From positions 47,353,451-47,417,450 of the forward strand of contig CM067564.1 of NCBI GenBank assembly GCA_034336665.1: a DNA stretch of 64,000 bases, given 5' to 3'. The DNA comes from Luscinia megarhynchos. Its lineage: Eukaryota > Chordata > Aves > Passeriformes > Turdidae. The notes beneath the pieces were generated by a model. The model did no database searches. It was not told the origin of the DNA and saw nothing but the letters and a program-made list of their open reading frames with translations. How positions within the stretch are numbered: position 1 is the first letter of the stretch; every line of letters begins with the position of its first letter. Position numbers and translations under genes: made by a program. Below are positions 28,401 to 43,400 of this stretch, in pieces.

Positions 28401-31400
28401 GAGAGTCTAAGGACACTCGTTCTCCTCCACGTGCTAAATACTTTCTCTTAAGCTTGAAAGAGTATTCATTCAGAAAGAACAGAGACAATACAATCCCCCA
28501 AACTATTAATTTTTTTTATAATTGTAAATCTATAATTTCAATTTTGCATACCCATGGAAGTGTTTCCCTACAGCATTGTTAGAAATGATTTTTTAAAAGC
28601 CTTTGCTTAAAAAAACATGAAAGATTAAGCTTTCATTTTAGTAAAAATCCCCTCAGGCAATAAATAGGTTCTTTTGTCTCTTGGCCCTGGAAAAAAATTT
28701 AAATGGCTTAAATTGCCTATGGTTAAAGTGACTGTTTCTTGCAATTATCAGATGGTAGTGAATAAAAATTAAAATGAAATCATGAAAGACTAAAAACCAG
28801 GTAAAGGCATATTATGTCTTTTATGAGTTTCTCATGGGTCTTGTGAAGACTCATTTAATCATCTTTCTTGTCTTTTATTTTGATATGATAATTGTTTCTT
28901 TTATTTACTTTAATCACCTCTATTTAGTTAATTAATTCTTCACTTTATTTTCATTTCACTTGCTTAGGATACTTTTTCTGTTTTGGAGACACATACCAGT
29001 ACTATTTCATACTGTTTTAAAGGCAGGTACCTGTAGCATTTCATAACACAAGGATTTGGGCTGGGGTAGCTTTTACCTGACTCCAAGTTTGTCTCATCCA
29101 GTTTGTCTCAGCTACCTTGGGTGGGGATCTGGAAATTTGCATTTCTTGTTAACTGGGAAGAGATTTTGAGGGGACTACCTCAAGTGTAGGTATCCACACT
29201 GTAAATATCCCAATCTGGGCAGGATGAATCCCAGCTGAGTGTCAGGAGCCTTATTGTCTCCTGCAGAGACTGTCCTTGACACATCCTGCAAATGATCATT
29301 GAGCAAAGGGAGGCTGCTACTCCAGAGCCTGCAGAGCTGTAGGGTCATTCTGTGGGTGGTGGCAATGCCTTGGATGCAGATGTGAAGGAAAAGCATATAA
29401 GCTCAGGATCAAAGTATGTGTCTCTTACACAGTCTGACATTTAATTTCCCTCAGTTGACCCACTACCCCAATTTTCCCAGGGTAATAACGTGTGTTCTGA
29501 CTGGGTGGCACCAGGCTAAGCAGCACTGTAAAATGTGGATCACTCAGGGCAGGTTGGTGAAAGCCATGTTCAGTCAAGGTCTGAGTAGCTCCAAGGATGG
29601 AGATTCCACAACCTCTGTGAGATCATTTCAATTTTGTTTCTTCAAATTCATACATTAATGTTTGTTTCAGTAACCAGTAGGAAAGCCCTACTATGTGTAA
29701 GTGAAGAGACTAAACATCTAATTATATATCCAAATTTATCTGCATGAACATACATAATATAAATTCTGAGCTGTGGGGGGATAGAACTGCTAAACCAGAA
29801 GCTAATTCAGTTTCAGACTTAGGAGCCTTCATTTTCCATGACATTCTCATGATTATTTGATTCTCTAAACTATTATTTATTCACACTAACTATTCATGCT
29901 TCGGTAAAAAACTCTTTAGATTCATCTGCTGTATATACCCAAGTAGAAATATTTAGGGGAAAAAAATACTGATAGGGTAAAAATTGAGAAAGTGAGACTT
30001 TTTTCCTTTAATGACATCCTAAAATCCAGCACAGCTTTTGTCATATTATGTCAGTATTCAGCCATTAACTCTTAAGCTGAAAAAAAAAAATTCTCCTAAG
30101 CACAAAGGTCTAAAAATACTCATTTTCAGACAGATGCTGACATTGAAGAATAGCACTCCCCAAAAAAGGAAGACTGTGAAGTATAGAATAAACTGAAAAA
30201 GAAAAAAAATTACACTCCTTTTCCTGTAAGAATTAATTCCTTCTTTCTCTCTGCTTTGAGCAGAGAATTATAACTTACAGCTATCGTCCATGGCTCATTA
30301 TTTTCTCTACCCCCTAATCTAGTATGAAGATTGTCTTTGTTAGCTGAAGGTGTTCATGTTGTGAGCACAGTTGTTGAAATGGTAGAGATTTTATAGAATA
30401 TACAAGATGTCTCAGCTGAGAAGCAGTGAAGAATGTTCAAATAACCATCCTTAGAAGATTTGCTTTTTGTTCACTTCAGTGCAATACGTTTTTCTCCAAT
30501 CAGTGGCGCAAGGCTGCCACCACGACATTTTGTTAGAGGCCAGTACACCCACTGAGATAGTTGTGATTTGCTTCCAGGATGATCCAAAAATAACCCTACC
30601 AGTAGGTGTGGAGGAAGGTCTGACAGTTTGCTAAAGACTGAATTGAAGTAGATGTTTCATGTTGGAAAAGATTGGTCTAAAATGCAGAATGGCACTCATC
30701 ATGCTGTAGTACAAATTGATTATTTTTGTGCCATTTCATGTGAATTAATGCATGTTCCATTATTGTACAATCATTTCAAATAAGCTTTATAGTTTTGCAG
30801 AACATAGAAAAACTTCCCTAGTATAATTTTCGTTAATTTTAGGATAAAGATACAGTTGACAAATATAAGACATAGCTTAAATAAAGATTTTAAAATACAG
30901 TGTATGTGCAGTACACACACTTAACCCAAGTGTATGTTTTAAATTTTTGTATTTAAGTCCAGTTATATAAATAGCCTTGCTATCTTAGTGCTTGGAGGAC
31001 AGAGAATTTCAATTCCTTAACTCTCATCGCAGCACCCATATTTTAAAAGAATATGTTACACACATGGTATTCAGTTTCTGAGTCTGTGGTTAGGCTCCTC
31101 AATCAGTGAATTGATTTTGACTGCTCTTAGTGCCCAGAGATTATGCTGCTTCTTGGAGAGATATATTGGTACTAAGCCCATCTGATAATTAGGCCACCCT
31201 TAATCAGGCATGCAAACACAAGTTGGAGCCAGAAACAGGAAACTGGGCATGTATTTTTGACTTATATTTGTATTCTTAATAATGCTTCAATATGTCTTAA
31301 ATGACTAAAGGAGAAAAGAGTGGGACTTGTGGCCAAGAATCTCCCAGATCAGTAAAAGGAGAGGTGATGGATTCATATGGAGCCTCCCTGAATCAGAACT

Positions 31401-34400
31401 GGCTCTCCCTGGTGTCCTCATTGGAAAACTGAGCCAGTGATAACCTGAAGGATGCTGGTGGCAGCAGACAGACCATCAGTTTGCATATTTGTCCCTTAAA
31501 ATGTAACAGGTCTTTGTACATTCCCCTCTCAGAAGGGTTTCTGAGCAGGTGCATCACTGCAACCTGAAGGATCTCGAGGAGGCTCAGGGTGGGCAGAGCT
31601 GCTTTGTGAAGCAGTGTGAGGCTGCCTGACAACTGTAGGAGTCATTTTGGCAAAGCTCCTTATCTGTTTTAGAATCAACATTATCAATTTATGCATTTTT
31701 GGCACAGAAATCTCCAGCTGTTTCCTCAGAATTTCATTTAATACTGAAGGACAGAAACATGGACATATTTTCAGTCAAGCATTGTGCTAGTTAATTTTTT
31801 TTAGGTTTGTTTTTTTCTTTCAGGAAGAAGCATACAGTACTAAACCATGGATTAGTAGGATCTAATTCAACAGGAGACATGTTTGTTTTTTAAACATTAT
31901 TACATTATCATCTTCCTAAAGTATTAAATCTATTGCCTTAGCACATTTCAGGATTTACTTTGCTTACAGTATACAAATAACACGTATAATACATTATATT
32001 TTGTAAGTATCTCTCTGCCCCACTCTTAATCTCTATTTCAAGCTACAAGGATCCCAGTTTGTAAAAAAAAATAAAGCTTTTTTTCTTTCTGTTGGAAGCA
32101 CTATTTGAAGTTCATTCAGGGTTGCTTCCTACTAAAGAAAGATGATAGTATCAGCTTGCCTATACAGGTAGATATGTGAGCTTATAAGTAATATATTTTA
32201 CAAGAAGTTACAAGCCCAGAAAATGCTGTGGTTCATAATACCCAGGAAATAATGTAAATCTTAGAAAAACTCATGCATTTGAAGGAGCTTTCAACTACTG
32301 CCAACACTGCTCCTTCAATCCTACTGGATTGTGCTTGTGTCCATGGATACTCCTGGTCTGTTTACCCAAGGCAGAAAAATTATAATTTATAGTAAAAAAT
32401 AATAATTTTTTAAAAATCTTAATTTTATTCTATTTTTTATTATTTTTAATGTCTTACCCTAATTGTTTTAACATTCTCTCAAAAGAACTAGTTGCTTGAA
32501 TATGGGGCTACTGCATTATTTTATGCAATGTCCAAACAAATGCATGAGTTTAAAACCAAGTAAAGTAAACCCTCAACTGCTTTTGCTGTTAGCAGAACAA
32601 AAATGTGTAATATGGATGAAAAGAACCAGTGTCACAGTGAACTCAGTATGACTTTACAAACGGTCTGCAAAGGACCTGGCTGAGTAATTTTACATGAGGC
32701 AAGATAATCCTTAAAGTTCTGCAGCTCCCAGGGGTGAACCATTGCATTTTGTGGATGTGCTATTGCAATAAGGTTGTGCTTGCACACCCCACTTAGAAAC
32801 TCATCTGCCATGGAAATAATTGCATGCACCTTCAGGATTCATAACTCCTTTAACTACAAACTCAAATTTTCAATATGTAGTTTAGCTCATCTGTATTCTA
32901 AAATACCATGGTTAGGACTCCTAAGTGTCTGAAGGAAACAAGTCTTTTAGAAACATCTTGTTGCAATGGAAAGACAAACACCTCCCAAGGAGTGTTTACC
33001 TGATCTTAAGACAAATATATGAGAGAGGTGAAAAAGAAGAGGAACCAGGCCATCCTTTCCCATGTAATAGCATTTGAATTGGCATATATGCATGTGGTAA
33101 GCACTTGTAGAACAAAAACTTTGCTTGCCTTGAATGATAGCCTTGGACTCTGCTGACACTCTTTTTTTATTTTTATTTCTGGAGAGATGCTACTGCATGT
33201 TGTTTGTCAATGCTTAGTGCTGAAAGTGTGTCAAAGATGTTACAGGCACACCAGGGGCCATGTGAAGGGACCTGTACTCCAGGCAGGAGATCCTGGCCTC
33301 AGTAGAGCCTTCTTGATTTTTAGATCAGAAATTCTTTGGAAAGTGATTTATAAGTGGCTGTGTTCTGAAGTGGCTCCACATGGAGGTCATTTCAGCATCG
33401 GGGCATGCATCTCTGAACAATAGCCCGCTCCAAATTGTGTGAGATAGCTGTAATAAACATGAGAGCACAGCTGGAAGTTCCCTGTAGAAATGGCTTTGAT
33501 GTGAACTCAGTGGTGCTTCAACGAGCACAGCCACAGCCCTTGGCCCCACTGAGTAAAACAGAGTCATAAGTGCTCAGTAATTCTTCTTTGTTTTCCTCAT
33601 ATTGTGGTGATTGAATTTGGTTTGATTTCAGTGAGAGTTACGGTTGCAGATGTACCATGGTCAGCTATGAAGCTGAACTCAAGCCAGTCCACTGTGCGTT
33701 ATTATTCTGTTCCTGAGCCACTCTAAAGTACTTCCCACCCAAAACCAAAGACAGTTTATCATTGTGGTGTGCTGGGGAGAATGGACAACCTGTTGCAGGC
33801 ACAGTATTGAGGTACAACTTGCAGTTTACTCTAGAGGTGGATGGTCTTCACCAAGAAATGCGTTTCAACAAAACAGAAGCATCAGTGTGGAATTGGCCCA
33901 GAACATTAACTTGCTTTTTACTCTCTCTTCATCTTTAAAATCCCATAGGAAAATGTGCCTTTAAACACTAAGATTCAAAAAACCAACCAAAATTCATGAA
34001 GGCATGCCCTTGTTTGTTAATGTACATTCTGCTAGATAAATAGGTTTTGGGGGGAATTATGGAACAGGGGATTAGAAAACTACAAAAATAACCAACTAAT
34101 AAGTTTGTCTGCTGTACCTGTAGTACCTTTGCATGCTTTGTTTTCTCCTCCTTCTTTGCACTGCTGTGGAAGGTCCATGGTGTAGACACTGTAATTTCAT
34201 GACAATCATAAATGTCAAGTTAAAGAAGTGATTGAAATGAGGGTCCCTGATTTTTGCTTCTCCCAAGCTTTCTTAGCTCTCAAAAACCCATGCAGTGTTG
34301 AATAGTATGCTTTTATGAGCCTGAAGTTATTCTCCCATTGTTGAAGGCCTTGGCTCCTGAATTTGCAAAAAATTTGAATGTATTGGTTCACCTCTTTATG

Positions 34401-37400
34401 TTTTCTGGGTTTTTTTAAATCCTTGTATAAGTCAGTGTTCAAAAAGGACTTCATAAAATAGTGTTTTCAGAAAGCCAGAACCAGAAGGATCACCGTGGGG
34501 AGAAAGACTCCTTCCTCTCTCTCCCTCTCTGTCATGCTTTCTCTCATTTGCACATGCATGCACACAAACACAAAAAAAGAGACCATATGTTGAGTGCATG
34601 GTGTTCTCCCTTCCTCCTTTGCTTACTGCTGCTTCTCTTTCCCTGTTCCATGTGAAGAAATGGAAAATCTTTCATGGGCACAGTTCACCTGTGAGTAATG
34701 AAGAAGCAGAGGGGCACTGACTTATTGGAGAATGGCTGTGATATTGGTATACGTCTTTCTATATCGTCATTCTTGTTTCCCCTGACTCCTTCTTGCTCTC
34801 TTGCTTTTCTGGTGCTCTTTCCCTGGAGTGCATCTGTCACTTTAATTTTATCCTATCCAAGCACAAGCAGTGCACTTAAACTTCCTAGAATCTTCCTTTT
34901 TGACATGTCAGACAGCATATCTGAGATACCGGAAAACGTGCAAGTTTTTACTTCTTTCTCCATACCAATGGCAATGCTTGTCAGAGAATCTTATGGAAAA
35001 TACACCTCTCCAGACCAGGAAAATCTACCTCACCTTTGCCAAAATCTGTCCTGAGAAATAGAACCAGGGCCTGCTGGTACTGTTAGCAACAGAGGCCACC
35101 AGTTTGTGCATGGGTGGATATTTGGATGGGCTGGAGATCACCGTAAAGGGCAGACAATTTAATGCCAATCACACATGCTAGTTAGATTAGAATACTGATG
35201 AGCCCTAGTGAAAGGCCAACTGCATCTTCTTTTAGCAAAAAATATTAAATTGCCTCCATTTCTCCCCCTCCCCCTCCAGTTTCTCCACAAGAATAAACTA
35301 AAACTTGGAGGTGTGGTTATTATCACAGAATAATTAGACCCCATGGGATTAGAGACACTCAACGTTTGCTAATGCCCCTGGGTTGTGATTATCTAATAAT
35401 GATGATGCCTCTGTCATTGCTTAATTATTCTTCCCCTTTAAAATGTTCCTTCTGCAGTCAGAGCCTGTAGAATGTGCTCATTTCAGCCAGAAACACCAGT
35501 GCAAATTCCTGAGAGCAATGTCACATGGGCACCATGATTGACTTGCTCACTTCTCCCCCACACCATGTTTATAATCCTCATTTCATAAGCTCCAGCATTA
35601 CTATACTTGAATCATTCCCCTTTTCCATAAGACATTTCATTTGTGTGTTCAGGAGAAAACTCTGTGCCCTCCATCTCTTCAAAACAACCAGTTGGTGTTA
35701 GTGCTACACAAAGGTAACACACCTTAATCAGTTGACCTTAAATATATAAGGTCAGTTCTGTGCAGAATCCCTCCTAACTCCAGGTTGATGGTCCAGACTC
35801 CCATCTACATGAGAGCCTCCTACAGCTGGGTACCATTCCCTGTTTAAGAGAGTACCACCACAAAACTAAGATCATATAAACCAAAGTCAGAAGCTTTGCA
35901 CAAACTTTGTCCAACACAACAAAGCTTTGTCCAATATCTTTAGTCTTTCAGTCAGGCCAGCAGGTGTTCTTCATGTTTAGATACAGTTTTGAAGACACAG
36001 TTCCAAACATCATTGGTTATTGCAACTGAAGATTAGAAAGAAAACAGAGAACGCAGCCTTAATCTGATTATCCTTAAATCCAGTGTTGTCTCTTAGCTTT
36101 ATTATCCCTCTTTGACTAAGCAAGGGACAAAGGCATATTTTGTTTACCCAAGAGATTTTGTGTCCTAAACAAAGATTTTAAATTCAGCTGGCTAAAATTA
36201 GAGATTTCTACTTTTGAGTTTAATATTTTTGTTATTTTGTCCTTATAATTATTGGATAAACTCTTACAATTTTTATTCTGTCACTGACTGAGAAACTGTT
36301 AGAAATATTTTTTTTATCACCTTTACTCTCTTTGTATGATTTTTTTATATCCTTTCTTTACATTCTTCTACGGTGATTTTATTTTCTGTTGCACATTGCT
36401 GAATCTAAGAGGAATCTAAAACCTCAAGATCCAATGTCAGAACTTATTCTGTTAGATGTAGGTTGGGCCCTAGAAACCTCACCCACACAGTGTAGATGTG
36501 GCAGCCTAGAATCAAAACCACAGATGAGAGTTAAGTGTCGTAATTAATGTCAACCTCTGTTTCAGAACAGAAACTGGTTCTACTGTTCAACACATCTTCA
36601 TTCTTCAGCCTTCTTTCATTCTGCCCTAGTGTGAGCTGACTTTCTCTACCTTTCTCCTACTCTGCTCTAATTCCCACAGAGTGATTGAGGTTGGGAGGTC
36701 AGTCAGGATGTCTGTGGCCCAACTCCCTGCTCATGTGAGATCAGGTTGCTGAAGGCGGATCTAAACAAGTCTTAAAAACCTCCAAGGACACAGTTGGAGC
36801 AATCTGGATGATCTGTTCCAGAGAAAGAAGGGAGCAAGACAAGGTGGAGAGCAATGGAGAAGTGCACACTTTACATTGCCCATAAATAGTGCCAAGTTAG
36901 CACATATAGCAGGGAGTTTCCAAGAGATCCAGGGAGTTTTGTGTATAGGACTTTGCTGAGAAGTCACTGGAATTTTTTTTTACTTAGACATTTACCAAAA
37001 AAATTAAGGAAAGAATGAGGCTGGCTACACACTGCCATTTCTCTGTTACAACAAAGTGACGTGTGATTGGAATAGGTTCTTTCCTTCAGTGCAACAATCA
37101 GAGGGTGAGTTATTTATTTCTATGTCTTCAGCAGCCTCCCTGGACCCTGACCCCCACTGTGGGAAAAGGATTCCTGAAGATGAACAAAGAGATGGAGCAC
37201 GTCTCCTGTGAGGAAAGGCTGAGGGAGCTGGGGTTGTTCAGCCTGGAGAAAGCTCCAGGGACTTCATTGCAGCCTTTCAAAAGTGCACCTGCAAGAAAGA
37301 TCAGGACAAACCTTTTAGCAGGGTCTGTAGAAATAGGACAAGGGGCAATGCTTTTAAACTAAAAAATGGTAGATTTAGACTAGATACAAGGAAGAATTTT

Positions 37401-40400
37401 TTTAAATAAAGATGGTGAGACACCGGCACAGGTTGTTCAGATGCCTTGTCCCTGGAAACAGTCACAGTCAGTTTGGATGGGGCTTTGAGCAACCTGTTCT
37501 AGTTGAAGATCACTCATTGCTCGTCTTTAAAGATGGCTTCCAACTTAAACCATTCTCTGATTCTATGATTCACTTTATAAATTGGCCTAAAACATGAGAG
37601 GGGTGGTATTTGCCCAAGGCTGTACTACAGACAAGCATAGGTCTGTGGTTTCTGTATGGCAAGAAGCTCTACCAAGGGCACTCCTTGGTCTGAGGTGTAG
37701 GAATTAAATAGGTGTGGCAAAAATGTGTCTGTGTCTCCAAGATACAGCTTTCTAAGAGACAGGCAGCAACTGTGAGGAAGCAGAAAGTCTTGCAACAAAA
37801 ACCATAGCAATGGCTTTGTCCAGGGCAGCACAAGAAGTTTGAGAGAAAACTGGGAAAGGCACCAGTAGCATCTGGTAGTTGAGCTCATTCACATGATCTT
37901 TAGGGCAAACCAGCCCAACCTGAAATAGAAATCTAAAGGTAAGGTGTCTGAATTGGAGGTCTTTAAATCTCAGAAACAGTCTAGTTTTGACTAGACTAGC
38001 TTGAACGAACAACGAAGCTGCCAACGGTGGGGAAATTAATTCCATCCACAGTGTGTATAGCAAAGCCAAAGAAATATTTACACATCATTGCCTTTCCTAG
38101 ATGTTGTTATCCTGAACCTAGTTTTCCAGCTGAGGCAAATCCAGATGATGTAAATCATTATGACTCTATTGACATAAGCTAGCCAAAAGAATCGCCAAAA
38201 TTTTCTATGCTAATTCCTGTTGGTTTTCTATGTTGGCATAGTTTTTAGGAATTGTGTTGAAGTGTTATTTAAATTAAAATTTAAAAGAGAAATAGCTCAT
38301 TGCTAGTTCATATTTCAGTTAAAAGAAACAAAAGAAACAAAAGAAAACAAAACAAAAAAAACCCCACTAACCCAAAAGGTGTTATAACCATTTATAGGCA
38401 GAAGTGAATGTTTTGAGAACATTTGAAAATACTAGTTCCTTCCACCTTAAACATCTCCATGAGTGCAGCATTACTAGTTAAACACAGATATCTGTATTGT
38501 GTAGAGCAACCACTCCAAATAAAAATATGTTCTCTGTATCAAACAGATAAAGAATATATTAAAATATATTATATTCTATATTCTAATATATATATTATTA
38601 TATTCTTCTGACAAAGAATATATTAACCAAAGTCCAAGTGCCTTGGCTTGAAGCTTGGAGCAGATAGCGAAAATTTCATCAGTAAAATGGAGGAAGCACA
38701 ATAAGAGGAGGGGCAGGCACTGAACTGCTCTCTGTGATAACCAGTGACAGGACCCAAGGGAATGGCCTGAAGCTGTGCCAGGAGAGGTTCAGGGTGGATA
38801 TCAGGAAAAGGTTCTTCACCCAGAGGGTGGCTGGGCACTGGAACAGGCTCCCCAGGGCAGTGGTCACAGCACAGAGCCTGACAGAGTTCAAGAAGTGTTT
38901 GGACAGTGCTCTCAGGTACATGGTGTGACACATGGGGTGTCCTGTGCAGGGCCAGGAGTTGGACTTGATGATCCTTGTGGATCCCTTCCAACTCAGCATA
39001 TTCTGTGATTCTGTGAATGTTCTGGTATGGAGGTTGGAGAGAGTTGTGAAATTTATTGGTTTTTTTCATTTATTTGGTGTCAGAGGAACGTGGCAAAACC
39101 CAATTTATAAATTATGTAGGTAGCCAATCTATTTTTGTCTTCTGAACAACTAAAAGACATAAATATAGAAAGTATTCCGACAGTGAATTATTCTTCCTTT
39201 GCTATTACTCTGAGCATTTGTGGAACCCGAGAGTTTTGCTGACACAAGAGAATTATACAGGCTCCCCCAAAGTAGTGCAGTCATTTGCTGTTACCACAAG
39301 GCATGTGATTTTTCTTCTTTCCCTTCAGTTTAATATATGTTACAATTTTTTTTTTTGTTGAAAGGAAGTAGAAAATGGCAAAGGACAGGAGAAGCATTGT
39401 CCTTGTCTCCAGATGGATTTCATCTGGGAGCACAAGAAGAAAAACTTTCAGCTGGTCTAAGCCTTCACAATTGTCTTGTAGGACTTTTTAACTTTTCTTT
39501 CATATTCCTTTAGATTTCTCAGGGACAACGCATACCATTGCTTCATCTGTTGAATTTATACAGCATTTTGTTAGAAATTTTCACCTCTGTTAATATTTTG
39601 GACCTTTTCTGGCCCCTTTATGGTAATATTTTAGCTCATCACTGTCTCCATCTTTATTTCATACATGCAGGTCTCAATCAATTAGTGTGGGGTGTCTCAT
39701 GCAGAGATTGCATGATCTCTCCCTAAAGCACCCTAAAAAAAAGGACTTCCTTCCATTTCTACTCATCCCCTTTTCAATAAGAGGGGGAAACCTCACAACA
39801 CGTTCAGTTTATTTCTTCTCAAAGAAACATTAAGTAAAAGAGGAAAGAGCATTATCCCACTGTATCTGTGAGGCAGATCACTGCTAAGCAAAAGAAATAC
39901 CACAACAACAAAACACTCACTCCTGAGGTGCTTCAGGGCTTCAACTAGTATTGTACAGTGAGTATGTGCCAAGTCTTTATTCAGGCAAACTAGATAATCA
40001 GCATTGCACCTTCAAGTGGGAGAAAGCACTGAGGCATCTGCTCTTCATTTGCCTGTCGGAATAGAGAATCCTGATATCAAAAAAAAGGAAAAAAGAGATG
40101 CTGGCCCGGATACTGACCATCCCTGGAGCATGTGTTTGAGCAGCCAGTAATAAGAGCCTCCATAATTCATTGTGGGTTGCACAAGAGGGAAGGTTTTAAG
40201 CAGATTTTTTTTGCTTCTCCAACAGATGTGTTGACAATCCATAAGCATATGGCTCTTGTTCACAGGAGCTGTTTGCCCCCAGCTTTAATGTAATTTACAG
40301 GCAGTTTCCTAGTCCCCATTTCTCTCATTTCTTAACTATATGTGTTTCCTCAAGAGAAAATGGTAATAATCCTCTAAAACAGAAAATGGATGGAATTTAG

Positions 40401-43400
40401 TCCAGTCAAAACTAATAAGATCCTTCAGATTTGAGTTTTATATATTTCATTTAAATCATTTGCTAATGAACACTGACAGAAACAGACCATTGTTGGTCAC
40501 AGGGAATTCACTTTGCTTTTTTCCTCTCTTCTCTGTTGGTGCCTAAATTATCTGAAAAAAAAAAAATGGAATTTTTTACTTGCTTTTTTTTAATTACTTT
40601 TTAAATCAAAGATATTATTGGATTGTTATTGCTTTGTGGGGACAGATTGTATAATCAAAGCTGCTTCTGTTTGCAACATATAAAATTATTTGAGTTAACA
40701 TCGCAGATGCTAAGAGACAAGGACTGCACCACAGAGTCTGTAAATCTCTCTTGCCCCACAGCAAGACTATTCCTTACACTTTGAGGCCCCAAGAGTGTGA
40801 AAACCTGTCTTCAGTGGGTCTTAATGTTGCAAAGGCAGGTTATTTGTAGGTTAGAGCTTCAAGGTTTACCCACAGAGTGAAAAAGTTACCTCCTACTTTC
40901 CTTACTGGATCCTGTCAGCTCCAGAGACTTCACTTTCTTGAGGGTTCACTGAGTAATCCGATGTGTTTGACAGCCTGAAAAAGCATCACATAGAAGTGGT
41001 CTTAACTATTTCATAGCTAGATAATGAATAGGAGCAAAAAAAGCATGGTTGTAGACATGATGTGCCTGTTTGACTTTAAATGCTCACCTTTCCAAAGATA
41101 ATGCAACTTTATAACAGGAAGAAAAAAGGATATTATAAAATAGGGCTCAGGAGATGAGCTAAAAACTTAATTGCTTCTGCAGCTTTTGAAGTGTGATTCA
41201 TTTGCTATACCTTTACCTACCTGTGAGTTAAGTATTTAATCTTCACTGGTTATTCAAGGCCCGTCTGTGAGACAGGCATTCTAGTTCACCCTACCTATCC
41301 CAAATCATGACTCTTTATTACTTTTTTATGACAAGAGATTGAGTCTCCCTAAACACATAATTTAGATGGATTCATCTCACCCACCTTCATCATTCCCTTG
41401 ACATTGTAGCATCAAGGACATTTTCCCACTTTTTCCACTCTGGCAGAGCTTTTGGGGATACATACAGTATCACAGGGGTGCATATACCTGATTATCTATG
41501 TACTAAGGCCAGGATAAAAGCCTGCAAAAACGTGAATTTTGTATTTGCCTGGTCATTCTTCTTATTCTTATTTTCAGGTCTTTAAATGAAGTTCATACAG
41601 TGTCCTAGAGTATAGTGTCTTCACTTAAAATAATTAAACTTACTCTTAGAATATTTGGGGCCCAGAACAGTAATCTATTGTATGGCAAAATTACTGAGTA
41701 AGTCTTGTTTGTTTAATGATGGACTTTGGTGGCTGGCAAAATTCGAAAAGCCTGGTTAGCTGATCAACCTGGGTTGCTAGGTTGATTGACAAAATTTTGA
41801 GAAAGTCTGATCCCATATGTACTGGTTTGAAATTCTATTTGCAAATAATAGCACAGTACTGAATTTTGTGATCTAGTATTTGCAGTTCTAGACTCATCAA
41901 CACTTCCTATGAACAATCATACTGCTAATGTCTTGAACAAGACTGGTCTTGTTGGTCCCATTTTCTTTTTTCCTTCTTGCAAATAGCCCTGTTGTGCTCC
42001 TGTGTGTGATTGTAAGCTGTTCTGTGATCAAATAAAATAAACAAACTTAATTGCCTTAATTTTGCTTTGTTTTTTTCCCTTTCAGTGGCTGCATCAACTG
42101 CTAATTCCACAGCTGGTGCGGCCATGAATTCTTTGACTTCTCTGGGTACTCTCCAAGGACTGGCTGGAGCCACTGTTGGACTGAATAATATTAATGCACT
42201 AGCAGGTACCGTAAACAGTGAGTATTTATTGCTGTGGTGGACAGCCTTCCCCAAATAATCATGCCACAAAAACTATCAATTGTAAAGTGATAATATGATT
42301 TTTAATCTCTACACCAAATAAGGGGGTTGAGTTGATTCAGTTCCATTCTACTACTACATGTGTAGTTCTCTGGAGTCTTTTAGTTTCACACAGTTTATTC
42401 TGCAAAGTGAATTTCCTTGTGTCCCTGCATAAAGACTCCTCTCCTTGCAATACATACAAAAGGTAAAAGAATTGTCACCGGGGATTTGGGTTGTCTAGGT
42501 TATAGGAGAGGCTCCTTTTTCACTGAGGGAGTCTGACAACAGGTGTATCACCCCAATGTACAAAACCCCACTCAGAAATGTAGTGCTAAGAAAGGTGTTT
42601 GCCACAGAGGCAGTCTTTTAAAACATCTGTAAGAATTATCTAATTGACTTGAGAGCCACATGCTTTAAAAATGAAAGCAAATCTTTGGCTTTTAATTGGC
42701 AAGTGTAGGAGAACATGCAGTTAGTCACCTGTAATGCCAGAGCATGCACACCTATCCAATGGCATCTTAAACCCTGGCATCTCCATCTAAGAAGATGCCA
42801 GTAGTTTTTAGAACACTCTTCTTTATTCTTAGCCTTGGTCAAGATTTTCTTGAAGAAGAAGGATTTTTTTTTTATTATTGTTTCTGCTATGATGACTTCA
42901 CCTTTGCCTGTAACAGAAGAGATTTGCCAAACTGCATTTTTCCCCCTCCCTCTTTTTTTTTCTTTAGCTGCTGTTACTCCTTGCATTTCCTTTTGCAATG
43001 CAAGGAATCTATTTGGTCATTGCCAGCCCATGACCCATCATAATGTACCCTCAGGAATGGATGTCCTCCTCAGTATCTCTTGCTCACTCTGATGCTGTGC
43101 ATGATGTCCTTTCTGTCACTGTTACTTGGCTGCTCACCCAATATTTTTGTTCTGTGATCTCTGGTTGACGTTGTTGGGAACTGGGAAGGAAGGGGGCTTA
43201 TGGATGTCCATGTAGCAATGTTGAATGGTTGCATGGGGTCTCGTGTAAAACAGGACTTGCTTCTGGCAAGGACATGTGCATTTCACACAAAACAACCTCT
43301 TTGTAAGTACAACTCAAGGACAGTGTAAGAAAAATGAGTATGTCCCAAAATGGCAGGCATTAGTTTCCTTTCTTCTTATTCCATTAGTGTCAAAGCAAGC

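Larger units (their letters stand above)
25413..42085 (+). other. CELF2: CELF2 intron between 25412 and 42086
   Basis: This is the longest intron in the window (16.7 kb). It holds CR1 fragments at about 29560-29640 (antisense, weak), 36675-36830 (antisense), 37160-37570 (sense) and 38700-39026 (sense), plus a TA-rich block at 38555-38625. The rest is AT-rich with no coding or RNA-gene signal that I can support. Confidence 0.85.

Noticed and set aside
38623..39069. 148-codon antisense ORF and a 106-codon overlapping ORF
   Set aside because: They are antisense to a CR1 3' fragment and encode nothing recognisable.
42636..42998. 120-codon antisense ORF rich in Lys
   Set aside because: Low-complexity reading of T-rich intron sequence, with no domain and no splice signals.
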